A stretch of DNA of 64,000 nt, taken from Clostridiales bacterium (lineage in GTDB: Bacteria; Bacillota; Clostridia; Oscillospirales; Oscillospiraceae). Shown here in pieces: positions 1-7,987 of this stretch (position 1 is its first letter; every line of letters begins with the position of its first letter). The stretch spans positions 12,295 to 76,294 of the forward strand of contig SFPN01000006.1 of the NCBI GenBank assembly GCA_004551945.1, given 5' to 3'. The notes under the pieces are model-generated. The model worked only from the letters and a program-made list of their open reading frames with translations. It searched no databases and was not told the origin of the DNA. A program made the position numbers and the translations under genes.

Positions 1-32
1 ACATTGCGTTCCAAAAAATCAATGACAGGCAT
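1..32 (-). CDS. Start of a gene cut by the left window edge
   Basis: Reading leftwards, an ATG at 32-30 follows an AAAGGA ribosome binding site with suitable spacing and opens a frame MPVIDFLERN that runs off the window. The first residues resemble the start of AMP-forming acyl-CoA synthetases, but ten residues cannot establish that. The existence of a gene start here is plausible; its identity is a guess. Confidence 0.35.
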   Translation of the reverse strand, partial: MPVIDFLERN

Positions 33-193
33 GTGTGACAATCCTTTCTTACCCTGTTGAATGGCGATATCTTTTATGGACAAAAAGCGGAACTTTACAG
101 CTTTAAACATTCAGGGTATCAGATATACTGTAGCACGGTCCTGATAGAAAGTCAAGGAAAACGCCCTTTTCTTTCCTTTTCGACAAGCTGTCC
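33..193. other. Intergenic region
   Basis: It lies between the minus-strand terminator of the murC operon and the gene start at 32. It should hold that gene's promoter, but I see no clear -35/-10 pair and no ORF with a ribosome binding site. Confidence 0.4.
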
Positions 194-228
194 AAAAAAG
201 TGCCCCCGGCCAAACGGTACGGGGGCAC
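194..228 (-). terminator. Intrinsic terminator of the murC operon
   Basis: GTGCCCCC (200-207) pairs with GGGGGCAC (221-228). On the minus strand the hairpin is followed by six T residues. It lies just past the stop codon of the M3 peptidase gene. Confidence 0.75.
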
Positions 229-236
229 AGGCCGGG

Positions 237-1943
237 TCAGATCCCAGCGGTCTTTTCCAGGTTTTTCAGCAGGGCTTCGCACTCCTTGGCTACGTCCGCC
301 AGAGCGCCCTCTTCAAAGGGAGAGCGCAGGCCAGCCTCCCGGAGCAGGTCGGTAAAGACCTTCTCGCCGCCCTGGGAGAGGAAGCGGACATACCGGCGGA
401 AGGCGTCGTCATAGTCCTTCCGGGACTCCAGCAGGAACTGCAGGGCCGCCGTCTGGGCCAGGCAGTAGTCAATATAGTAGAAGGGAGTCTCGTAGATGTG
501 CATCTGATACTGCCAGCGGGTCCCCTCCTCCAGATAGGGAATCCCGTCAAAGCAGATGTGGGGGCGGAACTCCGCCTCCAGACGCCGCCAGGCGGCCTTG
601 CGCTCCTCGGGGGTCCAGTCGGGGTTCTCATAGACCTGGCGCTGGAAGTCGTCCACGATGGTGCCGTAGGGCAGGAAGGACAGAGCGTCCAGCAGGTGCA
701 TGAATTTGTACCGCTCCGCGTCCTCCCCGAAGAAGTGCTCCATATAGGGCCAGGCGAAAAACTCCATGCTCATGGAGTGGGTCTCCGCCGTTTCCATGCC
801 GCCCACATTCAGCTCCACCACATACTTGTTGTTGGCGGTCTTGTAATCGGCAAAGGCGTGGCCGGCCTCGTGAGTCACCACGTCCACATCGCCGGAGGTG
901 CCGTTGAAGTTTGCCAGGATGAAGGGCTGGTGGTAGGCCATGAAGCTGGTGCAGTAGCCGCCGCCCCACTTGTTCTTCCGGGATTCCACATCGAAGGCGT
1001 CGGTCTCCAGCATAAAGTCGAAGAACTCCCCGGTCTCCTGGCTCATGCTGTGATACATGGCCTGGGCGGCGGAAAAAATCTCCTCCTTGCCGCCCTTGGG
1101 GGCAGGGTCGCCCTGGGGGAAGATCAGGTCGTAGTCGTAGACCATCAGCCGGTCCACGCCCAGCCGCTTGCCCACTTCGGTGCGCAGGCGGGAGACCACG
1201 GGAACAATATCCCGGCGGATATTGTCCCGGAAGCACTTGACCTCTTCCGGGCCATAGCACAGGCGGCCCATCCGGTGGTAGCCCAGCTCCACGAAGTTCT
1301 GGTAGCCCATCTTTTTGGCCATCCGGTCCCGCACATGGACCATCTGGTCAAAGATGGTGTCCAGCTCCTGGCTGTGGGCCTGGAGGGTCTTGCCCAGGAC
1401 CTCATAGGCCTCCTTCCGGGTGGCCCGGTCGGGAGACTTGGCGTACTTCATCAGCATGGGCCGGGGGAGCTTTTCCCCCCGGAACTCAAACTCCATGCCC
1501 GCCATCAGCTGGGAGTACTGGCTGACCAGCTTGTTCTCCTCCACCAGGTCGGGGACGATCTCCGGGGACATGGATTTCAGCTCCACCTCGAAGGAGCGGA
1601 ACACCAGGGGGATGATCCGGCCGCTCTCCTCCAGCTCCCGGCGGAAGGGGGTCTCCAGCATGGCCTTGGTGTATTCCAGCATATAGTTCTGGGCCTGGGG
1701 ACCCACCTCGTCGTAGTAGTCCTTTTCCGCCAGGTAGAACTCGTCGGCAGTGTTGATGCTGTAGCGCATATAGGACAGGGCCTGGGCGGTTTCCAGGCGG
1801 ATATACAGATCGTTGCACCGGTTCCGGGCGTCCATGACCTCCTGGGCGGAGGAAGCATTCTTCACCTGGGCAATGATCTTCTGGATCTCTGCGGCAAATT
1901 CCTCGATGGACAACCGCTCATACTTTAATTCAGATACTTTCAT
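237..1943 (-). CDS. M3 family oligoendopeptidase (PepF-like)
   Basis: Cytoplasmic zinc metallopeptidase of 568 residues, expected to cut short peptides. The HEAGH zinc motif (HExxH) is at about residues 358-362, followed by the C-terminal ligand region typical of family M3. I chose ATG 1943 because AAAGGAAAC precedes it; an in-frame TTG at 1970 would overlap the upstream gene and lacks a better site. It is the last gene of murC - P1 peptidase - M3 peptidase, with 13 bases after the previous stop, so it is probably co-transcribed. The family is clear; exact substrates are unknown. Confidence 0.9.
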   Translation of the reverse strand: MKVSELKYERLSIEEFAAEIQKIIAQVKNASSAQEVMDARNRCNDLYIRLETAQALSYMRYSINTADEFYLAEKDYYDEVGPQAQNYMLEYTKAMLETPFRRELEESGRIIPLVFRSFEVELKSMSPEIVPDLVEENKLVSQYSQLMAGMEFEFRGEKLPRPMLMKYAKSPDRATRKEAYEVLGKTLQAHSQELDTIFDQMVHVRDRMAKKMGYQNFVELGYHRMGRLCYGPEEVKCFRDNIRRDIVPVVSRLRTEVGKRLGVDRLMVYDYDLIFPQGDPAPKGGKEEIFSAAQAMYHSMSQETGEFFDFMLETDAFDVESRKNKWGGGYCTSFMAYHQPFILANFNGTSGDVDVVTHEAGHAFADYKTANNKYVVELNVGGMETAETHSMSMEFFAWPYMEHFFGEDAERYKFMHLLDALSFLPYGTIVDDFQRQVYENPDWTPEERKAAWRRLEAEFRPHICFDGIPYLEEGTRWQYQMHIYETPFYYIDYCLAQTAALQFLLESRKDYDDAFRRYVRFLSQGGEKVFTDLLREAGLRSPFEEGALADVAKECEALLKNLEKTAGI

Positions 1944-1956
1944 GTTGTTTCCTTTC

Positions 1957-2943
1957 TTACTCCTTGGCAAAGGGCAGGTCCCGGAGGGCAGGACGGCCGT
2001 GGAGGGTCTCCGCCGTTTTCACCGCCCGGATGATGGCCTCTTCCACCGCCCGGGCCGCCAGAATACCCACGGCGTCCGGGTCGGCGGGCACCGCCCCGTG
2101 GCACATGGCAAACATGCAGTCTCCGTCAAAGGTGGCGTTGGCCGGGCGGACCGCCCGGGCGATGCCGTTCTGAGCCACCGCCGCCAGCTTGGCGGCCTGG
2201 CTCTTGTTGAGGGCCGCGTTGGTCACCACGCAGCCGATGACAGTGTTTTCCCCCACGAACTTGCCGCTGAAAATGTCCTTCTGCCGCTGGCTGTTGGCCA
2301 GAAGCACGGATTCGCTGCCGGCAAAGCCGGTGTTTTCCTGGTTGCGGGCGCCGGCGATGATCTTTCCCTGCTCCAGCACGTCTCCCATGGCGTTGCAGGC
2401 CACCACGGCCCCCACCATCAGGTTGTCCTGCCGGTAGGCGCAGGCGCCGATGCCCCCTTTCATGGAAAACTGAGGGCCACAGATTTTGCCCACGGTGCAG
2501 CCGGCCCCGGCGCCGAAGTTCCCCTCCTGGAAGGGTCCCCCCTCCAGGGCCTTTTCACAGGCGGCGTAGCCCATGGCCCAGTCCGGCCGGGCGTCCGGGC
2601 TTCCGAATTTCAGGTCAAAGAGGATGGCGGCACAGACGTTGGGGACCACCGTCACCATTACGTCCCGGCCGATGCCTTCCTCCTCCAGCTTCCGCATGAC
2701 GCCTCCGGCGGCGTCCAGACCGAAGGCGCTGCCCCCGGCAAGGACCACGCTGTGGACCACCTGACGGTTGCAGGTGGGGGCCAGGGCGTCTGTGTCCCGG
2801 GTGCCCGGGGAGCCGCCCCGCACGTCCACGCCGGTGACCGCCCCCTCCGGGCAGAGGATCACTGTGCAGCCGGTGCCCCCCTCCAGGTCCTGGACCTGGC
2901 CGAAGCGGAAGCCGGGAATCTGGTGTATCGCTATCTTTTCCAT
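1957..2943 (-). CDS. P1 family peptidase (DmpA/L-aminopeptidase D-esterase type)
   Basis: 328 residues. The protein opens with the P1-family pattern IPGFRFGQVQDLEGGTGCTV and carries GGSPGTRDTDAL and VVLAGGSAFGLDAAGGV. The conserved VVTNAALNKSQA segment holds the place where this Ntn-hydrolase family self-cleaves to expose its nucleophile; the exact residue cannot be fixed by eye. ATG 2943 is preceded by GGAG; an in-frame TTG at 2955 is less likely. It lies between murC and the M3 peptidase on one strand with short gaps, suggesting a peptide-turnover group attached to murC. Confidence 0.88.
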   Translation of the reverse strand: MEKIAIHQIPGFRFGQVQDLEGGTGCTVILCPEGAVTGVDVRGGSPGTRDTDALAPTCNRQVVHSVVLAGGSAFGLDAAGGVMRKLEEEGIGRDVMVTVVPNVCAAILFDLKFGSPDARPDWAMGYAACEKALEGGPFQEGNFGAGAGCTVGKICGPQFSMKGGIGACAYRQDNLMVGAVVACNAMGDVLEQGKIIAGARNQENTGFAGSESVLLANSQRQKDIFSGKFVGENTVIGCVVTNAALNKSQAAKLAAVAQNGIARAVRPANATFDGDCMFAMCHGAVPADPDAVGILAARAVEEAIIRAVKTAETLHGRPALRDLPFAKE

Positions 2944-2967
2944 TTTCTTCTCCAAACATGCGGGCGC

Positions 2968-4353
2968 TTACTGCTCCTCCTGCTGGCCCATGCGGACCAG
3001 GGCCTCGCCCACGGTGAAGATGTTCCCTGCGCCCACCGTGAGGATCAGGTCCCCGGGCCGGGCGATGCGGTAAAGCCAGTTGGTCAGCTCCGCGAAGGAG
3101 GGGGCCACCAGCGCCCCGGGAATGGCGTTTGCCAGGTCCTGGGAGGAGATGCCCACGTCGTTCTTCTCCCGGGCGGCATAGATCTCCGCCAGGAAGGTCA
3201 CGTCCGGCCGCTTCAGCACCGACGCAAACTCGTTGAACAGGGCCTTGGTCCGGGTATAGGTATGGGGCTGGAAGGCGCAGATTACCCGCTTGTAGTCCAG
3301 GCTCATGGCCATGTCCAGCAGGGCGGTGAGTTCTCCGGGGTGATGGGCGTAGTCGTCATAGACGGCGGCTCCCTTCACCTTGCCCTTGTACTCAAACCGC
3401 CGGCCGGCGCCCCGGTAATCCCCCAGGCCCCGGGCAATGGCCTCGCCGGAAATGCCCAGCACCAGAGCGGCGGAGGCGGCGGCAATGGCGTTTTTCACAT
3501 TGTGCACGCCGGGCACCTGGAGGGTGATGCGAGCGGCCTTCTCCCCGTTACGCACCAGGTCAAAGGTGGGAAAGCCCCGGTTCCAGACCAGGTTCTCCGC
3601 GTGGAAGTCGCCCTTGTCCAGGCCGAAGGTGAGCACGCCCTCCTTCCCCTCCAGGGCAGTCATGGTGTTGGCGTCCTCGCAGTTGGCCAGAACGGTGCCT
3701 CCGGGGGGCACCAGGTCCGCAAAGGCCCGGAAGGAGTGCTCCACGTCCTCCAAGTCCTTGAAAAAGTCCAGATGGTCAGCCTCGATATTCAGGATCACTG
3801 CCACGGTGGGATAGAAGGACAGGAAGGAGTTGCAGTATTCGCAGGACTCCAGAATGATGGTCTCTCCCTTCCCCACCCGGTGGCCGGTGCCCAGCAGGGG
3901 CAGGGTGCCGCCGATCATCACCGTGGGGTCAACCCGGGCCGCCATGGCGATGTGGGTGCACATGGAGGTGGTGGTAGTCTTGCCGTGGGTGCCGGAGATG
4001 CACAGGGCGTTCTTATACCGGCGCATGATGGAGCCCCAGGCCTGGGCCCGCTCGAACACCGGGATGCCCTGGGCCTTGGCCGCGGCAATCTCCGGGTTGC
4101 TGTCGTGGACGGCAGCGGTGCGGATCACCAGGTCCTTGCCCTCCACGCTCTCAGGCAGATGGCCGATGGTCACGGGAATACCCAGGGAGCGCAGATGCTC
4201 CACCGACTCGCTGTCTTTCATATCAGAACCGGTGATGATGAGGCCCTCGCCGTGGAGGACCTCCGCCAAAGGGGACATGGACACGCCGCCAATCCCCACC
4301 AAATGCGCCCGCTTGCCGGGCACAATATAATCATGGATTCGATCGATTGCCAT
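2968..4353 (-). CDS. murC: UDP-N-acetylmuramate--L-alanine ligase MurC
   Basis: 461 residues. MurC joins L-alanine to UDP-MurNAc in peptidoglycan synthesis using ATP in the cytoplasm. The N-terminal Rossmann region has HLVGIGGVSMSPLAE, the central P-loop is GTHGKTTTTSM near residue 120, and the Mur ligase C-terminal domain contains DDYAHHPGE. Length and domain order match the family. It is the first gene of a minus-strand operon with two peptidases. Its start codon lies only 27 bases from the end of the hairpin repeat, so that repeat forms its promoter or leader region. Confidence 0.96.
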   Translation of the reverse strand: MAIDRIHDYIVPGKRAHLVGIGGVSMSPLAEVLHGEGLIITGSDMKDSESVEHLRSLGIPVTIGHLPESVEGKDLVIRTAAVHDSNPEIAAAKAQGIPVFERAQAWGSIMRRYKNALCISGTHGKTTTTSMCTHIAMAARVDPTVMIGGTLPLLGTGHRVGKGETIILESCEYCNSFLSFYPTVAVILNIEADHLDFFKDLEDVEHSFRAFADLVPPGGTVLANCEDANTMTALEGKEGVLTFGLDKGDFHAENLVWNRGFPTFDLVRNGEKAARITLQVPGVHNVKNAIAAASAALVLGISGEAIARGLGDYRGAGRRFEYKGKVKGAAVYDDYAHHPGELTALLDMAMSLDYKRVICAFQPHTYTRTKALFNEFASVLKRPDVTFLAEIYAAREKNDVGISSQDLANAIPGALVAPSFAELTNWLYRIARPGDLILTVGAGNIFTVGEALVRMGQQEEQ

Positions 4354-4380
4354 TGGGTTTACACACCTTTTTCATTCAGC

Positions 4381-4648
4381 TATAATAATGTTTGCTGAAT
4401 AAACCGTTTTCGGTTTATTCGCGCGGCGTCAGCCACGCAATTCCATAAAAACGGCTTCTTTGAGCCGTTTTTATGGAATTCAGCCATTGTTACAATGCGT
4501 ATTTCCACTGGAGCGCCGCGGTGCTCCAGTGGAAGGTGCAAGATTTTTGGACCATTTAGTCCAAAAATCTTGCACTTGAACAAAGCCAATGAGCTTTGAA
4601 AGCCTTGGCCTTCAAGGCTTTCGGCTTTGTTCAATACGCATTATAATA
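4381..4648 (+). repeat. Multi-hairpin repeat, copy 1
   Basis: A 268-bp block of successive inverted repeats: AATAAACCG/CGGTTTATT, a GC-rich hairpin, AATTCCATAAAAACGGCT with its complement, TTCCACTGGAGC/GCTCCAGTGGAA, GTGCAAGATTTTTGGAC with its complement, and GAACAAAGCC/GGCTTTGTTC around an inner stem. The ends are imperfect inverted repeats TATAATAATG and CATTATAATA. An inverted second copy lies at 34885-35153. It fills the gap between the divergent murC and sfp genes. It encodes no credible protein: the ORF across it is a by-product of the stems. Confidence 0.9.
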
Positions 4649-4768
4649 GGAGTGCAGAAAAATTCCGCATTCTTGGGTTCGCAATTCAATGTTTTATTAT
4701 AATCCAATTCCTGGTCCATTGGCAAGCCTTTCTGTGCTCTTTTATCTGAAAAAGAAGGAGGCCCTTTC

Positions 4769-5275
4769 ATGAAGCTTTTCGGCGCCCGGAGCTGCCCCTG
4801 GCAGGCTCTGCTGGCCTATGTTTTGAAAGCCGAATACGGCCTTTCTCCCCTGCCGGAAATCGCCCGGACGCCCCAGGGAAAGCCCCACTTTCCCGACCGG
4901 CCCGACCTGCACTTCAGCGTCAGCCACACCGGGGACTTGGTGCTCTGCGCCGTGTCCGCCTGCCCTGTGGGGACTGACATAGAGACCATCCGCCCCCGCC
5001 GGGATTCCCTGCCCCGGTACGCGCTGACGGAGGAAGAGCAGCGGGGCTGGCAGGCCCTGGGGGGAGACTGGCCGGCTTTCTATACCCTCTGGACCCGGAA
5101 GGAGGCCTGGTGCAAGTACACCGGCCAGGGTCTGCGCGCTCTTTGGGGCCAGACGCCCCCCAAGGAAGGTCTGTGCTGGGGACAGTACGCCGGGGACGGC
5201 TGGCGGGCCGCCGTGTGCGGCCAGGAACAGCCTCCGGAGACCATTTGCTGGCTGGAGAAAGGAGACCTGCCATGA
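4769..5275 (+). CDS. 4'-phosphopantetheinyl transferase (Sfp type)
   Basis: 168 residues. It should move the phosphopantetheine arm of CoA onto carrier proteins. Visible family motifs are HFSVSHTGD, GTDIE (metal-binding Asp and Glu) and WTRKEAWCKYTGQGL. It is shorter than Sfp itself (about 220), mainly at the N-terminus. AAGAAGGAGG precedes the ATG. Its TGA overlaps the ATG of the next gene by four bases, so the two are translationally coupled. Whether it serves fatty acid ACP or a secondary pathway cannot be told; no NRPS/PKS genes are in the window. Confidence 0.9.
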   Translation: MKLFGARSCPWQALLAYVLKAEYGLSPLPEIARTPQGKPHFPDRPDLHFSVSHTGDLVLCAVSACPVGTDIETIRPRRDSLPRYALTEEEQRGWQALGGDWPAFYTLWTRKEAWCKYTGQGLRALWGQTPPKEGLCWGQYAGDGWRAAVCGQEQPPETICWLEKGDLP

Positions 5276-5919
5276 AACTGACCCAGGACTTTTACAACCG
5301 GGACACCCGCCTGGTGGCCCGGGAGCTTTTGGGCAAGTATCTGGTGCGGGTGCAGGAGGGCGTCCCCCTGGCGGTACGCATCTGCGAGACGGAAGCCTAC
5401 ATCGGCCGGATGGACAAGGCCTGCCACGCCTACAACTACCGGCGGACCCAGCGGACGGAAACCCTGTTCGCCCCGCCGGGCACCGCGTATATTTACTTAA
5501 TCTATGGTATGTATCACTGCCTGAACTTTGTCACCGAGCCGGAGGGAGAACCCTGCGCCGTCCTCATCCGGGGCGGGCAGGCCCGGGGAAATCTGTCTCT
5601 GCTCACTCGCAGCCGGTACGGGAAACCGCCGGAGCAGCTCACCGCCTACCAGAAGAAAAACTTTCTCAACGGGCCGGGAAAGCTCTGCAAGGCCCTGGCC
5701 CTGACCCGGGCGGAAAACGGCTGCTCCCTGCTGGGAGAGGAGCTGTTCGTCTGTGATGCCCTGGAGGACATCGGCCTGACCACGCCTGCGGAGGACAAGC
5801 TGCCTTTGGACATCCGCACCAGCCCGCGCATCGGCATTGACTACGCGGAGGAGGCGGTTCACTTCCCCTGGCGGTATTTTCTCCCGGAGACCGCCCTTCC
5901 AAACAAAAAACGCAGATAA
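5272..5919 (+). CDS. 3-methyladenine DNA glycosylase (AAG/MPG family)
   Basis: 215 residues. It removes alkylated purines in base-excision repair. The AAG-fold signatures are ARELLGKYLVR, ICETEAYIG, and the substrate-pocket run GTAYIYLIYGMYHCLNFVTE, followed by the LNGPGKLCKAL segment. ATG 5272 overlaps the sfp-type stop (ATGA) and has GGAG upstream; longer upstream readings only run in frame through the sfp-type gene. Confidence 0.93.
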   Translation: MKLTQDFYNRDTRLVARELLGKYLVRVQEGVPLAVRICETEAYIGRMDKACHAYNYRRTQRTETLFAPPGTAYIYLIYGMYHCLNFVTEPEGEPCAVLIRGGQARGNLSLLTRSRYGKPPEQLTAYQKKNFLNGPGKLCKALALTRAENGCSLLGEELFVCDALEDIGLTTPAEDKLPLDIRTSPRIGIDYAEEAVHFPWRYFLPETALPNKKRR

Positions 5920-5921
5920 AG

Positions 5922-5970
5922 AAACGCCGGCGGCTTTGCTCTTTCGCAAGGCCGCCGGCGTTTGCCCTTT
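5922..5970. terminator. Bidirectional terminator between the DNA glycosylase and sigK
   Basis: AAACGCCGGCGGC (from 5922) pairs with GCCGCCGGCGTTT (5951-5963). T-rich runs follow on both strands. It lies 17 bases past the TAA of the sigK 3' segment, supporting that segment as the real end of sigK. Confidence 0.85.
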
Positions 5971-5979
5971 TCCGGGGGG

Positions 5980-6040
5980 TTATCCATTGGGCTGCTCCAT
6001 TCCTTCCCGCAGCTTTTCCAGCGCCTTTTTCTCCAGGCGA
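5980..6040 (-). CDS. sigK: sigK segment 3: C-terminal end of sigma-K
   Basis: Sixty-one bases that encode, after the GTATC core, the end of the region 4.2 recognition helix and the C-terminus: LEKKALEKLREGMEQPNG, then TAA. Known SigK/SigE proteins continue SRSYVSR with I/L-E-K-(K/R)-A-L, which is exactly what the middle segment lacks. In the current arrangement it has no start codon and follows recombinase 1. Joining base 14511 to base 6040 restores the frame. It ends at the shared terminator 5922-5970. Confidence 0.88.
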
Positions 6041-6068
6041 GATACTTCCCGCCGCTGGTATTGTAAGC
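6041..6068 (-). other. Attachment half-site of element 1, recombinase side
   Basis: Core GTATC (6045-6041, minus strand) followed inward by the arm GCTTACAATACCAGCGGCGG (6068-6049 on the minus strand). The arm mirrors the one at the other end of the element. The recombinase 1 stop lies 8 bases further inside. Confidence 0.75.
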
Positions 6069-6076
6069 GGCTGCCC

Positions 6077-7654
6077 CTAAACATTCGCTTCCTGTTCCCG
6101 GAAGCGGAATTTGAGGATGATCTGTTTGTCTTTGGTCAACTCGATTCGTTCTATAAGCGTGACCAGAAATTCCCGGCTGGTGCAGGCGCTGCCGATGAAT
6201 TGCTGAACCAGAAGGTCTGCTGCATCCACTTCCTTCGCAGGGGAGACCCTTCGGCGTTCTAACTCCGCGCATTTTTCCTCCAGCCCATTGCGCTCCAGCT
6301 GGACGCTTCGGTAAATACGCGCAAAATCCGCTTCAGCCAGCAGGCCGCTCAGGCGGTCCCTGTACATCTGGTCCAGGTTGGCGGTCAAGCGGTCAATCCT
6401 GCTTTGGATTGCCTGGATCTCCCGCTCCGATGGATTCTCTTTTCGGGCCTGCTCCACCGCTTCCCGGGCGATGGGAAGCAGATGGGCAGGATTCAGGCAG
6501 GCTTCGCAGACCTCCTGCACCCTGGATAGAACAGCGTCGGTGACGGTTTTCTCCTTGATGGTGTGGCTGGTGCACGCCCCTGCCTTGGTGAACCGCTGAT
6601 AGGTGCGGCAGACGAAATACAGCACATCCTCCCCAGCGGCGTTTTTGCGGTTGAGCACCCCCAGGGGACGGCCGCACTCGCGGCAGAAGATCAGGCCCTT
6701 CAGCAAGAAATCATAGGTCCGGCTCCGGGTGTGCCGGCGGCTGCTCACCAGCAGGCCGACTTGCTGGAAGGTCTCCTTGTCAACCAGCGGCTGGTGGGTA
6801 CCCTCCACCACCACCCAGTTTTCCCGGGGCTGCTTCCGGCACTTCTTGGATTTGTAGCTGATCTTCACGCTGCGGCCCTGGACCATGTTTCCAATGTAGG
6901 TTTCGTTCTGCAGCAGCTCGGAGATCCGCTCGCTGGACCACAGCCCAGTGTAAGGGCCGGGATGGGCAACCGGCAAACCCGCATAGGCGGCCGGGGTTGG
7001 AACCCCTTCCGCGTTCAGCCGGGCCGCGATCTGGCGGCAGCTCATGCCCTCCAGGGCCAGGGCGAAAATTCGGCGGACCGTTGGGGCTGCCCCCTCGTCG
7101 ATGACGATTTTGTTCTTCTCCGTGGGGTGCATTTTGTAGCCATAGACCGGCTTGCCGCCGATGAACTGGCCTTTCCGCTGCTTATCCCCCTTGACGCTCC
7201 TGATCTTCTTGGAGATGTCCTTGGCGTACATGTCGTTCATAATGGCCCGGAAGGGGGTGATGTCGTTGGCGGTGGACTCAACGCCTGTGTCAATGCCGTC
7301 CAGCAGGGAGATGTACCGCACCCCCTTTTCCGGAAAGTACCGCTCCATGTAGTGGCCGGTCATGATGTAGTCACGGCCCAGGCGGGAGAGGTCCTTGGTG
7401 ATGACCAGGTTCACCTTCCCCGCCTCGATGTCCCCGATCATCCGCTGAAAGGCCGGGCGGTCGAAGCTGGTGCCGCTCCAGCCGTCGTCAATGTAAGTAT
7501 CGTGGACGGAAAGTCCCTGCTGCCGGACAAATTCGTTCAGCAGGGACTGCTGGTTGGTGACGCTCTGGGAGGGGCCTTCGTTTTCGTCCTCCTTCGACAA
7601 TCGGATGTACAGCGCCGCCCGGTACGCCCCGGGGTTTTCTATTTCAAAGTACAT
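6077..7654 (-). CDS. Large serine recombinase 1
   Basis: 525 residues. The N-terminal resolvase domain has the catalytic serine in YIRLS (residue 20), then VTKDLSRLGRDY. A recombinase domain follows (GKPVYGY, EGMSCRQIAARLN), a zinc ribbon CRECGRPL...CRTY...ACTSH, and a C-terminal coiled-coil region. ATG 7654 has GGAGAGCAGG upstream and lies inside the end of the small ORF 7639-7809, implying coupling. Its position beside the element 1 attachment core, and the element's lack of other integrase genes, make it the likely excision enzyme for element 1. Activity is inferred. Confidence 0.93.
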   Translation of the reverse strand: MYFEIENPGAYRAALYIRLSKEDENEGPSQSVTNQQSLLNEFVRQQGLSVHDTYIDDGWSGTSFDRPAFQRMIGDIEAGKVNLVITKDLSRLGRDYIMTGHYMERYFPEKGVRYISLLDGIDTGVESTANDITPFRAIMNDMYAKDISKKIRSVKGDKQRKGQFIGGKPVYGYKMHPTEKNKIVIDEGAAPTVRRIFALALEGMSCRQIAARLNAEGVPTPAAYAGLPVAHPGPYTGLWSSERISELLQNETYIGNMVQGRSVKISYKSKKCRKQPRENWVVVEGTHQPLVDKETFQQVGLLVSSRRHTRSRTYDFLLKGLIFCRECGRPLGVLNRKNAAGEDVLYFVCRTYQRFTKAGACTSHTIKEKTVTDAVLSRVQEVCEACLNPAHLLPIAREAVEQARKENPSEREIQAIQSRIDRLTANLDQMYRDRLSGLLAEADFARIYRSVQLERNGLEEKCAELERRRVSPAKEVDAADLLVQQFIGSACTSREFLVTLIERIELTKDKQIILKFRFREQEANV

Positions 7655-7809
7655 TCCTGCTCTCCGGAAAAGGGCGGCCATTCCCCAAGAGTTTCATGCA
7701 TGGCAAGCATGCGGGCCAGATAGAGCCGGAAGGACGACTGGATGAGGGTTTCCAGGCTCTCCTCCACTTCAGCATACACACAGTGCACGGTTGGCAGTTC
7801 CTTTTTCAT
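7639..7809 (-). CDS. Small protein coupled to recombinase 1
   Basis: 56 residues, starting MKKELPTVHCVYAEVEESLE and ending TLK. The ATG is preceded by an excellent AAGGAGG at 8-base spacing. The stop overlaps the recombinase start by 16 bases. The middle part, LIQSSFRLYLARMLA, looks like an amphipathic helix. I do not recognise a family. As the first gene of the recombinase operon it could be a recombination directionality factor or a regulator; that is inference only. Confidence 0.75.
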   Translation of the reverse strand: MKKELPTVHCVYAEVEESLETLIQSSFRLYLARMLAMHETLGEWPPFSGEQECTLK

Positions 7810-7870
7810 ACGCGCTACCTCCTTGATGCATCCTATGAAAGAGCATCCTGCATCTTGCCTGTACCATGAA

Positions 7871-7890
7871 CCGCCGTTTGTGTAAATTTT
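7871..7890. promoter_or_regulatory. Repeated 20-bp motif, copy A
   Basis: CCGCCGTTTGTGTAAATTTT. The same sequence with one change (A to C) occurs at 14425-14444 near the other end of element 1. This copy lies between the divergent recombinase 1 and MacB-type operons. It may be a shared operator or sigma-factor site. Confidence 0.6.
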
Positions 7891-7912
7891 TTATAAATTC
7901 CCCCCGAAAATC

Positions 7913-7941
7913 TTGCGCTGTTTTTTTAGCGGGAGTAAAAT
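7913..7941 (+). promoter_or_regulatory. Promoter of the MacB-type ABC operon
   Basis: TTGCGC (7913-7918), 17-base spacer, TAAAAT (7936-7941). It lies 46 bases upstream of the ATPase start codon. Confidence 0.55.
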
Positions 7942-7987
7942 TCCGGTATACTTATACAGAGACACAACAGTGACAGCGGAGAACAGC

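Noticed and set aside
57..4398. Long plus-strand ORFs opposite the M3 peptidase and murC (623 and 861 residues)
   Set aside because: GC-rich antisense shadows with Gly/Val/His-rich composition, no ribosome binding site and no family match.
4380..4634. ORF across the hairpin repeat, and its match at 34934-35156
   Set aside because: The translation arises from inverted stems; the sequence constraint is on pairing, not on codons.
7810..7860. Sigma-E promoter for the recombinase 1 operon (CATAGGAT on the minus strand)
   Set aside because: The -10 matches in part only and no fitting -35 lies upstream.
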